Assembly (NCBI GenBank): GCA_024641785.1
Contig: JAHECK010000005.1
Span: 1-54,562, forward strand
Direction: 5' to 3'
From: Flavobacteriales bacterium
GTDB lineage: Bacteria > Bacteroidota > Bacteroidia > Flavobacteriales_D > JAHECK01
DNA: 54,562 nt
In this document: positions 42,969 to 52,146 of the stretch, in pieces
Layout: every line of letters starts with the position of its first letter
Position numbering within the stretch: position 1 is the first letter of the stretch
Notes under the pieces: model-generated
Seen by the model: only the letters and a program-made list of their open reading frames with translations
Told to the model about the DNA's origin: nothing
The model's database searches: none
Translations under genes and position numbers: made by a program

Positions 42969-44534
42969 TTAGATCTCCTTTTTACTTAATATTCCATCAA
43001 CAAGTCTAAAAATATCAAGTGGATTCGCATCTTTTAAACTATCAGGCAATAGTTGTTGGGGAGCATTTTGAAAGCAGATCGGTCTCACAAACCGCTTAAT
43101 AGCATTCGCTCCTACGCTTGTAAATCGAGCGTCTGTTGTGGCGGGAAAGGGTCCTCCATGGTGCATCGAATAACAGACCTCTACTCCTGTTGGGGTTGAA
43201 TTATAAATTAAACGCCCTACTTTATTCTGAAGCAGCGGAAACAATTCACTGTATTCTTCAAAATCGCTGGTATCAGCCATCACTGTTCCGGTTAATTGAC
43301 CTTCCAGCGTATTGACCACATCCATTATTTCTTCTTTATCATTACATTCTACTAGTAATGAATAAGGTCCGAATACTTCTTTATGAAGATTAGGGTTTTT
43401 AATAAAATCCGCTCCTGATACAAAAGCCAGAGTTGGGATAAGCTTGTCTTTAGAAGAAAAGGTATTCACACCAATTTGTTTAAGCATTTCTGATCTTAAC
43501 TTTTGAAAATTGGTTTCTATACCACGGTTAAGCATAGTATGCATTGGTAAAGCACTTAATTTATCTGAAAGAACAGTTTTAAACTTTTCAAGACCTTCTG
43601 ATTTAAGAGCGATCAATAAACCGGGATTGGTACAAAATTGTCCCACGCCCATCGTAATAGATCCTGCATACATTGTAGCAAGTTGATCCCCTTCATTTTC
43701 CAATTTTGAAGGCAAAAAGATAACGGGATTTATACTTCCCATCTCTGCAAAAACAGGTATAGGTTCCTTTCTTTTTTGTGCAATATCATAGAGCGTTTTT
43801 CCACCATTAAAAGATCCGGTAAAGGCGACGCCTTTAATTTCAGAATGCATAACTAATTGACTTCCTGTTTCATAGCCACTCCCATTTAAAGAAGAAAATA
43901 CACCATCAGGCATTGCTGTTTTTTTCGCAGCTCTAACAATTGCGGACGAAACTAAAGCGTTCACTCCTAAATGGGATTCATGCGCTTTAATAATCACCGG
44001 GCATCCTGCAGCAAATGCAGATGCAGTATCACCCCCTGCAGTTGAAAATGCAAGCGGAAAATTACTGGCTGTAAATATTGCAATAGGCCCAATTGCGGTA
44101 AGAACTTGTCTGATATCCGGTTTTGGAAGGGGTGACCGATCCGGTTTAGGAGTATCTATACTTGCTTCCACCCAATTCCCGTCTCGTAAAACTTTTGCAA
44201 ATAAGCGCAGCTGTCCGGTAGTTCTTCCCCGTTCTCCAATAAACCTTGCTTCAGGTAAACCCGATTCTAAAACTGCCTGCTCTATCAATCTATCTCCTAT
44301 AGCTTCAATTTCAATGGCGATCTGCTCGAGGAAATCGCCTCTTTTGTTCATTGCTAAGTTGGAAAATACTGGAAAAGCGCTTTTTGCTTTGCTTACTGCT
44401 CTATTAAGTTCATTTTCTGTTGCAGTAAAAAAGTAAGTAGGAAGTGCTTCATGCGTTTTTGCATTAAAACTTGTTATCTTAATATCACTTTCAGAGGATT
44501 TAGAAAAGCCAATAAAATTTTCACTTTGGATCAT
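42969..44534 (-). CDS. 2,5-dioxovalerate (alpha-ketoglutaric semialdehyde) dehydrogenase, ALDH family
   Basis: The 521-residue aldehyde dehydrogenase has the substrate/NAD(P)-site blocks GPIAIFTASNFPLAFSTAGGD, GCPVIIKAHESH and GVAFTGSFNGGKTLYDIA, the general base Glu in VFAEMGSINPV, and the catalytic Cys in GVGQFCTNPG. FCTNPG and AEMGSINP are typical of the NADP-dependent alpha-ketoglutaric semialdehyde dehydrogenases used in hydroxyproline, sugar-acid and arabinose breakdown. In this operon it would make 2-oxoglutarate from the semialdehyde produced by the deaminase. It lies 10 bases after the DapA-like gene and two bases before the epimerase gene. Confidence 0.92.
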   Translation of the reverse strand: MIQSENFIGFSKSSESDIKITSFNAKTHEALPTYFFTATENELNRAVSKAKSAFPVFSNLAMNKRGDFLEQIAIEIEAIGDRLIEQAVLESGLPEARFIGERGRTTGQLRLFAKVLRDGNWVEASIDTPKPDRSPLPKPDIRQVLTAIGPIAIFTASNFPLAFSTAGGDTASAFAAGCPVIIKAHESHLGVNALVSSAIVRAAKKTAMPDGVFSSLNGSGYETGSQLVMHSEIKGVAFTGSFNGGKTLYDIAQKRKEPIPVFAEMGSINPVIFLPSKLENEGDQLATMYAGSITMGVGQFCTNPGLLIALKSEGLEKFKTVLSDKLSALPMHTMLNRGIETNFQKLRSEMLKQIGVNTFSSKDKLIPTLAFVSGADFIKNPNLHKEVFGPYSLLVECNDKEEIMDVVNTLEGQLTGTVMADTSDFEEYSELFPLLQNKVGRLIYNSTPTGVEVCYSMHHGGPFPATTDARFTSVGANAIKRFVRPICFQNAPQQLLPDSLKDANPLDIFRLVDGILSKKEI

Positions 44535-44544
44535 TTGATTTAGA

Positions 44545-45456
44545 TTATAATGATAAGTAATTAGGCAAAATCGGTCGTGTAGCGAGGCTACGATCTATAA
44601 TACTCAATACATGTTTACGTTCTTCACCTATTAAAGGAAGTCTTGGCGCACGAACATTTTCAGTTCCTAATCCACAAGCCAGTTCTGCAAGTTTTATATT
44701 CTGAACTAAGCGTGCATTGATGTCTAATTCGAGCAAAGGCAGAAACCATCTGTAAATTTCTAAAGCCTCCTGATGTCTTCCTGATTTTTCCAGTCGATAG
44801 ATCGCAACCGTTTCTTTAGGGAAGGCACATACTAAACCAGCTACCCAACCATGGGCTCCCATCGATAAACTTTCTAAAGCAAGTGTATCAACACCTCCAA
44901 GTATTTTAAATCGCTCTCCAAATCGATTAAACATTCGGGTAACATTTGAAAGATCACGAGTTGATTCTTTAACAGATTGAATTGTATCGCATTCAGCAAG
45001 TTCTTCGAACATATCCAGACTAACCAAAGTTTTATAATCGACCGGATTATTATAGACCATAATTGGAAGTGAAGTAGCATTTGCAACCGCCTTGAAATAC
45101 ACCACCGTTTCCCGGTCGCTTGCAGCATAGCGCATTGGAGGAAGCATCATTAATCCATTTGCTCCGAGATCAGCTGCCTTTTTAGCAGCTATGATCGCTC
45201 CTTTTGTACTTTGTTCAGCCACGTTCATTATTACAGGGATCTTCCCTTTAACGGCTTCTAATGCCTTTGTCAATAAAAGATCCTTTTCAGCTACTTCTAA
45301 AGTGCTTGCTTCGCCAAGCGTTCCTCCAAGAATGATTCCGTTAACTCCAGCTTCTTGTTGTGCATGAATATTTTTAATAAAAGCCGGAATGTTAAGGCTA
45401 TCATCATCATTAAACTTTGTTGTCACAGCGGGAAATACTCCATTCCAATTTATCAT
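44545..45456 (-). CDS. 1-pyrroline-4-hydroxy-2-carboxylate deaminase (DapA/NAL superfamily)
   Basis: This 303-residue TIM-barrel aldolase-fold enzyme has GVNGIILGGTLGEASTL (phosphate-loop-like), VMVYNNPVDY region (PIMVYNNP, conserved Tyr) and the Schiff-base lysine in TIQSVKESTRD. A DapA paralogue inside an epimerase/ALDH/D-amino-acid dehydrogenase operon is the known deaminase that turns 1-pyrroline-4-hydroxy-2-carboxylate into alpha-ketoglutaric semialdehyde. Dihydrodipicolinate synthase activity is unlikely in this context. It is the first gene of the operon; the upstream region is shared with the divergent DUF1905/YdeI gene. Confidence 0.9.
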   Translation of the reverse strand: MINWNGVFPAVTTKFNDDDSLNIPAFIKNIHAQQEAGVNGIILGGTLGEASTLEVAEKDLLLTKALEAVKGKIPVIMNVAEQSTKGAIIAAKKAADLGANGLMMLPPMRYAASDRETVVYFKAVANATSLPIMVYNNPVDYKTLVSLDMFEELAECDTIQSVKESTRDLSNVTRMFNRFGERFKILGGVDTLALESLSMGAHGWVAGLVCAFPKETVAIYRLEKSGRHQEALEIYRWFLPLLELDINARLVQNIKLAELACGLGTENVRAPRLPLIGEERKHVLSIIDRSLATRPILPNYLSL

Positions 45457-45640
45457 ATTAAAAAGATTTTCTATTCATCTAATTATTAAAAATAATAGAA
45501 GTTTCACATATAATTTGAAGTAAATGTACATATATTGAGATAGAATAGTACCTCTTTTAAATGATAAACCTTTAATGTGATTTTAAATTAATGACTTATG
45601 AATTTGATCTATTAAAATGGAAAATAATTAACTTGTCCTC

Positions 45641-46177
45641 ATGTCTAAAGGAGATAAAAAGAGCCTTGTTAAATTAGAGAGTATCGTTGAAAAAATTAGT
45701 TCAACACTCCTTTGGGACTATAGAATAACCGTATTAAAAGAAGATGTTGAAGATTTGATCGGGAAGGATCGCAGAATGATCTGTTCTATTAATAATCAAA
45801 AAGAATTTAATTGTGGTCTTATTCCAAATGGGAAGGGAAATTTCTATATAAACTTAAATAAAGAATTAAGAAAAGAATTGGATCTTGATGTTGGTGATAA
45901 AATACTTATCACACTTAAAAAAGATGAAAGCGAATATGGAATGCCTATCCCTCCATCATTCGAAGAACTGCTTTTCCAAGATCCTGAAGGTGCTCTTTTA
46001 TTTAATGCTTTAACGCCCGGAAAAAGGAGAAGTTTACTCTATGTAATTGCTAAACCTAAAAGCGAACAAAAGCAATTGGAAAAAGGACTTATTGTCCTTG
46101 ATTATCTAAAAGATGTTGGTGGTAAATTAGATTTTAAGGAATTGATTTTAGCATTTAAAAACAATCGTTTTAGATAA
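45641..46177 (+). CDS. DUF1905/YdeI (OmpD-associated)-family protein
   Basis: The 178-residue cytoplasmic protein has a DUF1905-type N-terminus (RMICSINNQKEFNCGLIPNGKGNFYINLNKELRKELDLDVGDKI) and a C-terminal YdeI-like helical part (FEELLFQDPEGALLFNALTPGKRRSLLYVIAKPKSEQKQLEKG). Family members are linked to stress or peptide resistance in enterobacteria but are poorly understood. It is divergent from the hydroxyproline operon and not obviously part of it. Confidence 0.8.
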   Translation: MSKGDKKSLVKLESIVEKISSTLLWDYRITVLKEDVEDLIGKDRRMICSINNQKEFNCGLIPNGKGNFYINLNKELRKELDLDVGDKILITLKKDESEYGMPIPPSFEELLFQDPEGALLFNALTPGKRRSLLYVIAKPKSEQKQLEKGLIVLDYLKDVGGKLDFKELILAFKNNRFR

Positions 46178-46341
46178 GTTTGTTTTTATAAAAATAAGAT
46201 GCATCCTAAAAGAGTTTATACATTAAATTTTGAATATAAATAAGTTGAATGATTTATTTTGAATTATTAAATCCATGCTAATATTTAAACCTTTCATTTT
46301 TTGTTAATTTGTAGGCAGCATTATTTTACTTATCACCGATT

Positions 46342-48027
46342 TTGAGAAAATTCTATATCCACATATCAATATTATTAATACTATTTTCTTGTTCAGAATC
46401 TGCTGTTGATGAAAAAAAATACAGTGATGATGATTTTAGGCAAATTATCATCGAGAGTATTCAACTTGGAAATGAATTAAACTTTGAAGCCGCTTTTAAT
46501 AAACTGAATTTCTGCATAAAGGAAGCTAAAGAACAAAGTAATGTAGAATATGAAATTATTGCGACAATCAATTTTGGCTTGCTATATCATAAATTTAATG
46601 ATAGAGAACAAGCCCTATCTTATTATTTAACAGTTCTTGATCTCATAAATAAAAATGGGAAAGAAGAATTTTTAAATGCTGTTTATAATAATATAGGTAT
46701 TATTTATTCCGAGAATAAAAATTTCGAAGAGGCAGATAGTTATTTTAGAAAAGCGCTTTGGATAAGTCAAAAACAAAACAAAGAAGAAAGGGTTGCAATT
46801 AATTTGATAAACATTTCTAATATCAAAAAAGGACTGAATGAACTTGATTCTGCACTATTTTATAATTATAAGGCTCTTGAAATATTGGAATTCAATAATA
46901 TTGAAAATTTCCAATCAATCGCTTACAATAATATCGGTGAGATCCAGCTTATAAATGGGGAAATTAAAGCTTCCAATTCAAATTTCAGAAATGCAATTTC
47001 ACTGGAATTAAAAAATGGAGATCAATCTAATTTTGGTTTTTTGGAACTTAATTACGGGAAAAGTTTCATTCAATTAACCAATTATGATTCAGCAAAAATA
47101 CATTTAGAAAAGGCTTTATTTTATCTAAAAAAGATGAATAATGCCGAAGCTTTGTCAGAATGTTATTATTGGTTATCTAAAAATGAACTTCATGCTAAAC
47201 ACTCCAATTTAGCCTTTGTATATTTTGATAAAAGCCTTGCTTGGAAAGACACTTTATTGTTTCAATCGAAAGACAAATGGATTTCAGAAACTAAAATTAA
47301 ATATGAATTAGGAAAAATAGCAAAGGAGAATGAATACCTTGAGGAAAAATCACTGTTACAAAGAAGGATAATTTATTTTATTATCATTCTATCAATCTTA
47401 TTTATCATTTTTTTGGTATCAATTTGGAGAACAAGAAACAAAAACTTAAAACAAAAAAACATCATATTAACTAAGGAAAAAGAACTAGCTAAAGTTCTGA
47501 TAGAGAAAAATGAAGTCCAAAAATTGAAACTTCAAGAGGAGATGGAAAATCAGCAAAAATTAAACAAGATAAAACAAGATAATATCGAACTTGAATTAGA
47601 GCATAAGAATAAAGAAGTAGTTTCGAAAGCGATTCATTTAATGAATAAAAACGAGATCCTTTCTTTCCTATATAATTTGGTAAAACAAATAAAGATTGAT
47701 GATGAGGATCCAAACAGGAAGGCCTTGGAGGAAATGAGTCTTAGCATAAAGAATAATTTAAACCAGGATAAAGACTGGGAAGACTTCAAATTGCATTTCG
47801 AAAAAGTCCATCAAAGTTTTATTAAAAATCTCAATACAATACATCCTGAACTCTCCCCTACCGATTTGCGCTTATGCGCGTATCTATTGATTGACTTGAA
47901 CCCAAAAGAGATTGCTAATATCTCAAACATTTCACCGGAATCCGTTAGAAAAAGGAAGCAAAGACTACGTGAAAAAATGGGGATTGAGTCGACAGATAGT
48001 TTAGAAGATTATCTCAAATCATTGTAA
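46342..48027 (+). CDS. Membrane-tethered TPR protein with C-terminal LuxR-like HTH (probable one-component regulator)
   Basis: The 561-residue protein starts with TTG and a lipoprotein-like signal (FYIHISILLILFSC). Residues ~30-315 hold tetratricopeptide repeats (AVYNNIGIIYSENKNFEEADSYF, AYNNIGEIQLINGEIKASNSNF, and more), predicted outside the inner membrane. One transmembrane helix follows (RIIYFIIILSILFIIFLVSIW), then a ~110-residue coiled coil. The C-terminal LuxR/GerE-like HTH (LSPTDLRLCAYLLIDLNPKEIANI, ISPESVRKRKQRLREKMG) is cytoplasmic. This architecture is widespread in Bacteroidota, and the family couples an outside signal to DNA binding. The next gene starts 99 bases downstream, behind a GTCAC repeat array, and is its most likely target. 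Confidence 0.85.
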   Translation: MRKFYIHISILLILFSCSESAVDEKKYSDDDFRQIIIESIQLGNELNFEAAFNKLNFCIKEAKEQSNVEYEIIATINFGLLYHKFNDREQALSYYLTVLDLINKNGKEEFLNAVYNNIGIIYSENKNFEEADSYFRKALWISQKQNKEERVAINLINISNIKKGLNELDSALFYNYKALEILEFNNIENFQSIAYNNIGEIQLINGEIKASNSNFRNAISLELKNGDQSNFGFLELNYGKSFIQLTNYDSAKIHLEKALFYLKKMNNAEALSECYYWLSKNELHAKHSNLAFVYFDKSLAWKDTLLFQSKDKWISETKIKYELGKIAKENEYLEEKSLLQRRIIYFIIILSILFIIFLVSIWRTRNKNLKQKNIILTKEKELAKVLIEKNEVQKLKLQEEMENQQKLNKIKQDNIELELEHKNKEVVSKAIHLMNKNEILSFLYNLVKQIKIDDEDPNRKALEEMSLSIKNNLNQDKDWEDFKLHFEKVHQSFIKNLNTIHPELSPTDLRLCAYLLIDLNPKEIANISNISPESVRKRKQRLREKMGIESTDSLEDYLKSL

Positions 48028-48032
48028 AAGCA

Positions 48033-48069
48033 GTCACACTTTGTCACGCTTTTGGTCACGCTATGTCAC
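48033..48069 (+). repeat. Four GTCAC direct repeats, candidate operator array
   Basis: GTCAC occurs at 48033, 48043, 48055 and 48065, spaced 10, 12 and 10 bases. The surrounding bases also agree (TTTGTCACGC, TGGTCACGC, TATGTCAC). The near-helical spacing places all copies on roughly one face of the DNA. The array lies 33 bases upstream of a perfect -7 box and just after the stop codon of a DNA-binding regulator gene. Confidence 0.65.
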
Positions 48070-48101
48070 AGCATATTTTCTTTTATCTTTAGGTATAAAT
48101 T

Positions 48102-48109
48102 TACTTTTG
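48102..48109 (+). promoter_or_regulatory. -7 promoter element (TACTTTTG) of the Ig-like T9SS protein gene
   Basis: Exact TAnnTTTG match, 17 bases before ATG 48127, giving a very short leader. The -33 region (TTATCTTTAGG) lacks TTTG, which fits a promoter needing an activator bound at the GTCAC repeats. Confidence 0.55.
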
Positions 48110-48126
48110 TCGCAAAATTTATACTT

Positions 48127-51081
48127 ATGAAAAATATATTTACAGTAACATTATTTTTAGTAATTACTACGCTAAGTTTCGCTCAGACGCTTACTTTAAC
48201 TGTTCCTTCGGGATTAACAGAACCTTATGAAGTTACACCCGGAACAGAAGTAACCGTTCAGTGGGATTATTTTAGTTCAGAACCTAGTTCAATGTTTAGT
48301 TATGGCTCTGAACCTGTATTGGGTGATTGGGGATTCTTCCCTAATCCTGACTGGAATGCTTATAGCACTTATATCGACAATGGTGATGGAACCTATGATT
48401 TCACATTTACAGTAAATGAAGAAGTGTGGTTATTTGGAGGATTTCAAACTTTTTTCGATTATACTTACTCTAATACCATTCATATTAATATCGCATCTGA
48501 TGTAGTCCTAGAATTTGAAGATGGTATTATATGCCCTAGTGGTAGTGAAACAGAAACATTGACTATTCTTGGATCTTACACGAGCATTGTGTGGTATCAG
48601 AACGGAGTATTAATTGATGGAGAGAACGCTTCAAGTTATCTTGCAACAAGTGCCGGAAGTTATTATGCAATTGCAGATGGTATTCAATCAAATACATTGA
48701 TAATTCAAGATTTGAGCATTGATTTCACCGGGATGTTAAATGTTGATGCTACAGAAATCACATTTACTGCTAGTGCAGGAATGGATGCTTATCAATGGTT
48801 CTCAGGAACAGACGAAGGTAATATGACCGCTATTCCAGGAGCAACTAACCAAGAATATACTGCTACGATTACAAGCATATTAACCTACTATCATGTAGTG
48901 GGAACGCTGGGAACTTGTGATGTTACATCTAATAACAATTCTATTGATGAGGGAATGTTTACTCCTCCATTAATAATAATGAATGCTGATTCTAATGAAT
49001 TCAATCAAGTATGTGAAGGAAGCCTTATTACCCTTAGCATTGACGCAAATACAGAGAATTTTACCTGGTATAAAGATGGTTATGAGGCTTACTATACAAC
49101 TACTTCAATTGATATTACTAGCATTTGGTCGACCGGAGAATTTTATGTGATTAGCAATCCATCCCAATGGCCTGAGATCACTTTACAATCAAATACAGTT
49201 AATGCAAGCTATTTTGACATAATTGAACCTGCTTTATTTGGTGCAAGTAATAACTCAATTCATTGTAGTGGAGAAGAAATAACTATTGATATTGTTGATG
49301 AAGGTTATACTTATGCCTGGTATGCACATACAGATTATAATTACGTAGAAGCTGATTTGATTGATGTTCCGTCAAATTCCTACACTTTTACTTTTAGTGA
49401 AGGAATAAGAATTACTGTAGTTGCAATGTTTCAAGGTTGTGAATCTTCAAGTACAGTAAATTTAAATAGCTATGCCCAGCAATCTATTTATGTTGGAATC
49501 ACAAATTATGATCAACAATTCCTTTGCACAGATAGCATTGCAAATATTGGACTTAATGCCTACAATGCAGTAAATTATACAGACTTTACATGGTATGAAA
49601 TGGACGGCTCTAACTGGGTTGAAATCACAGGAGAAGTTTCGAATTACTATGGAGCAAATGAACCTGGATTCTACAAATTACAAGCAACTTCAATTAATTG
49701 CCCGACTGCTATTGTTGAATCAAACGAATATCAAGTTAAAGATTATCTGGAACGACCATTAAATCTTTACGCTGATCAAACAGAGATCTGTTTAGGAGAC
49801 ACAGCTAATCTGAATATTTGGTCGTCTTCATGGACTTCTATTCAGTGGTTAAAAGGAGATATTCAAATTGGCAATAATGGATATGAAATGATTTATATTC
49901 CTCTTTCTGGTGCAGGTACCCAAAGCTCAACAAATGTTACCGAATTTAATCATTATGTGATTAAAGCAAGACATAATTCATGCCCTAATGGATTAAAAAT
50001 AACTTCAAATCCTGTTGTGATAAAACCCTCTGTTAATCCAAATGTAATTGTTGACCTAGATGTGAATAATTATCAAATTGCACTTTGGGATTCATCCATA
50101 TTCTACCTAGACTGTACTGGAAATTCAATGACACTTTCTATTGAAGATGTTTATGATTCATACCAGTGGTATTCAGTTCTATATGCAGGAATTGATGATT
50201 ATGAATTGGGTGAACCTATAGCAGGTGCAACATCAGACTCTGTAACCGTTATTGTAGATGTTCAATGGGTGACTGCAGAAGTGGAGTTAAATGGTTGTAT
50301 TGGATATACAGACCCTATTCTTCTTGATGGCTGGGCTTTTCTAGATCCTGTTGTTGCTTCTTATAATAATAATCAGATCTGTGAAGGGGATTCTGCTTTG
50401 GTTAATTTAGGATTTCCAGGTACATGGATCGAGTATTATTGGACATTAGATAACGTAATCATTGAAGATTCAAATAATGATAGTTTATGGGTAACTGAAC
50501 CCGGAGAGTATGTCATTTTCGCTTATCCAGAAGCATGCCCTACTGCATTGTTTACAAGTGGTATTGGCCCAACATTAGAAATTTTTAATGCCTTGATTTT
50601 TGAAGAAGTAGATGAGTTTGGAAATCCATTTTTTTATGCATATCCATGGCAAGGAGTCTTCGAATATCAATGGTATATTGATGGTGAACCTATTGAAAAT
50701 ACCTCTGAGATACCTGCCGTTTTATGGAAAGAAGGTTTACCAGGTGGAGAAATTACTGTTGAGATCATCAATACAGATGGATGCACTAGCCTCTCTGAAG
50801 GTTTTATGTGGGATCCTTCAGTTGGAATTTATGAGAATGATCTAGTTGATCTTACTATCTATCCAAACCCTAGTAATGGTATTGTAAATATTGATGGGTT
50901 AAATTCTCAGTATGCTACTAATATTAAAGTATATAATACTCAAGGAAAAGTAGTTCGAGTTATAGATGTATTCGAAGAAAAAATTAAAGTCGACATTAGC
51001 GATTTAAACAATGGAGTTTACCTTTTCAGAATTCAAGATTCAAAGGGAAATACGAATACTTATACTGTAAATAAGCTATAA
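48127..51081 (+). CDS. Ig-like-repeat surface protein with T9SS type A sorting domain
   Basis: The start is ATG 48127 (984 residues), directly giving a signal peptide MKNIFTVTLFLVITTLSFAQ; the track start at 48052 lies upstream of the promoter. The body is a series of beta-sandwich Ig-like units marked by xICxGxxxxL ... YxWYxxG patterns (VLEFEDGIICPSGSET, WYQNGVLIDGENASSYLAT, QVCEGSLITLSIDANTENFTW, EICLGDTANLNIWSS, QICEGDSALVNLGF). It ends in a type A sorting domain (LTIYPNPSNGIVNIDG ... LNNGVYLFRIQDSKG). No catalytic site is seen; an adhesin or surface-layer role is likely. Its promoter region carries the GTCAC array. Confidence 0.88.
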   Translation: MKNIFTVTLFLVITTLSFAQTLTLTVPSGLTEPYEVTPGTEVTVQWDYFSSEPSSMFSYGSEPVLGDWGFFPNPDWNAYSTYIDNGDGTYDFTFTVNEEVWLFGGFQTFFDYTYSNTIHINIASDVVLEFEDGIICPSGSETETLTILGSYTSIVWYQNGVLIDGENASSYLATSAGSYYAIADGIQSNTLIIQDLSIDFTGMLNVDATEITFTASAGMDAYQWFSGTDEGNMTAIPGATNQEYTATITSILTYYHVVGTLGTCDVTSNNNSIDEGMFTPPLIIMNADSNEFNQVCEGSLITLSIDANTENFTWYKDGYEAYYTTTSIDITSIWSTGEFYVISNPSQWPEITLQSNTVNASYFDIIEPALFGASNNSIHCSGEEITIDIVDEGYTYAWYAHTDYNYVEADLIDVPSNSYTFTFSEGIRITVVAMFQGCESSSTVNLNSYAQQSIYVGITNYDQQFLCTDSIANIGLNAYNAVNYTDFTWYEMDGSNWVEITGEVSNYYGANEPGFYKLQATSINCPTAIVESNEYQVKDYLERPLNLYADQTEICLGDTANLNIWSSSWTSIQWLKGDIQIGNNGYEMIYIPLSGAGTQSSTNVTEFNHYVIKARHNSCPNGLKITSNPVVIKPSVNPNVIVDLDVNNYQIALWDSSIFYLDCTGNSMTLSIEDVYDSYQWYSVLYAGIDDYELGEPIAGATSDSVTVIVDVQWVTAEVELNGCIGYTDPILLDGWAFLDPVVASYNNNQICEGDSALVNLGFPGTWIEYYWTLDNVIIEDSNNDSLWVTEPGEYVIFAYPEACPTALFTSGIGPTLEIFNALIFEEVDEFGNPFFYAYPWQGVFEYQWYIDGEPIENTSEIPAVLWKEGLPGGEITVEIINTDGCTSLSEGFMWDPSVGIYENDLVDLTIYPNPSNGIVNIDGLNSQYATNIKVYNTQGKVVRVIDVFEEKIKVDISDLNNGVYLFRIQDSKGNTNTYTVNKL

Positions 51082-51102
51082 ATTAGCTGTTTATTTTTCA
51101 AA

Positions 51103-51132
51103 GAGAGGGGCTGGTGAAAACTGGCCCTTTTT
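51103..51132 (+). terminator. Rho-independent terminator of the Ig-like T9SS protein gene
   Basis: AGGGGCTGG-tgaaaa-CTGGCCCTT pairs with some G-T wobble and is followed by a six-T run, 22 bases after the stop at 51081. Confidence 0.75.
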
Positions 51133-51250
51133 TATTTTATAGAGTGAAACCCAAACTTAGGCGAACTTAATTTAGCATTTAAAGACAAACATTTTAAATG
51201 ATAATCGATAAAAATCATAGCAATCAATTAGTATTGAAATGGATATGGGC

Positions 51251-51280
51251 TTTGTTCTATGCATGGGAATTATATATTTG
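51251..51280 (+). promoter_or_regulatory. Bacteroidota-type promoter of the IF-2-N-like gene
   Basis: TTTG (51251-51254) and TATATTTG (51273-51280) are exact -33 and -7 boxes with an 18-base spacer. The -7 box ends 21 bases before the ATG at 51302. Confidence 0.65.
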
Positions 51281-51301
51281 TAATCGAAAAGTTTTAATTA
51301 T

Positions 51302-52114
51302 ATGCGTTTAGGTCAATTATCGAGAAAAATTAATGTCAAACCCACTGATATTATTGATTATTTAGACAAGGATCTGAAAGTAAAAATGAATAGTCATCTT
51401 AATTCGAAAGTAGAAGATCAATATGTTGATTTTATTATTTCTCATTTTTCAGTGAATAAAAAGGAAGAAGCAGTTAAATCAAAAGATAAAGAACCTCATA
51501 TTACTGAAAAGGAAGCTTCTGAAAAGAAGGAAAAAGAAGTTTCTGAAAAGAAAGAAAAAGTCAAAAAAACCAAAACGCCAGCGGAAATACCATTAGAAAA
51601 AATTGAGGAAGATAAAATTGAGACTATAAAAGCGAGCGCACAAAAATTAGATGGATTAAAAGTAATTGGCAAAATTGAGCTTCCTCCTCCACCTCCACCG
51701 GAAATGATCGAGATCGATGGAGTGATGTATGATAAGCAAGAAGTAAAGAAGCAACGAAAAGAAGAAAAAGAGCAAAGAAGAGCCCAACTTCAAAAGAGAA
51801 AAATTGAAAGTCCAAATAATCCTGAAGTAAAAAACCGCATTCATCCTCCTTTAGCTAAAAGACATTTAAGCTTCGAAGAAAAAAAAGAAGTGGATGATAA
51901 GGCCTATTTAAAGAGAAAACGGGTTGAAGAAAAATATCAAAAAGAAAAGCAGCGAAAACACTACGAAAAAATTCACTTATTAAAACCTGCTGCTAAGGGC
52001 GAAAAGAAAAAAACAAGCAAAAAAGTCAAGATCCAAGAACCTGAGATCATCATAGAAAGTAAGCCAAAACCTAAATCATTACTAGGGAAATTTTGGCGGT
52101 GGTTAAACACCTAA
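51302..52114 (+). CDS. Standalone protein resembling the N-terminal region of translation initiation factor IF-2
   Basis: The 270-residue protein opens with MRLGQLSRKINVKPTDIIDYL, which fits the IF2_N three-helix module. A Lys/Glu-rich low-complexity tract follows (residues ~58-110). The next part, ETIKASAQKLDGLKVIGKIEL, matches the linker wording seen before the GTPase of Bacteroidota InfB. A PPPPPP run then leads into EMIEIDGVMYDKQEVKKQRKEEKE and a very basic helical tail ending in SLLGKFWRWLNT. There is no G domain, so it cannot be a working IF-2. Its basic nature suggests RNA or ribosome binding. It is followed after 32 bases by a DUF481 gene and has its own consensus promoter. The IF-2 relationship was judged by eye only. 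Confidence 0.65.
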   Translation: MRLGQLSRKINVKPTDIIDYLDKDLKVKMNSHLNSKVEDQYVDFIISHFSVNKKEEAVKSKDKEPHITEKEASEKKEKEVSEKKEKVKKTKTPAEIPLEKIEEDKIETIKASAQKLDGLKVIGKIELPPPPPPEMIEIDGVMYDKQEVKKQRKEEKEQRRAQLQKRKIESPNNPEVKNRIHPPLAKRHLSFEEKKEVDDKAYLKRKRVEEKYQKEKQRKHYEKIHLLKPAAKGEKKKTSKKVKIQEPEIIIESKPKPKSLLGKFWRWLNT

Positions 52115-52146
52115 AAGGTAAATTCAAAGAATTTAAATTAAAGATT

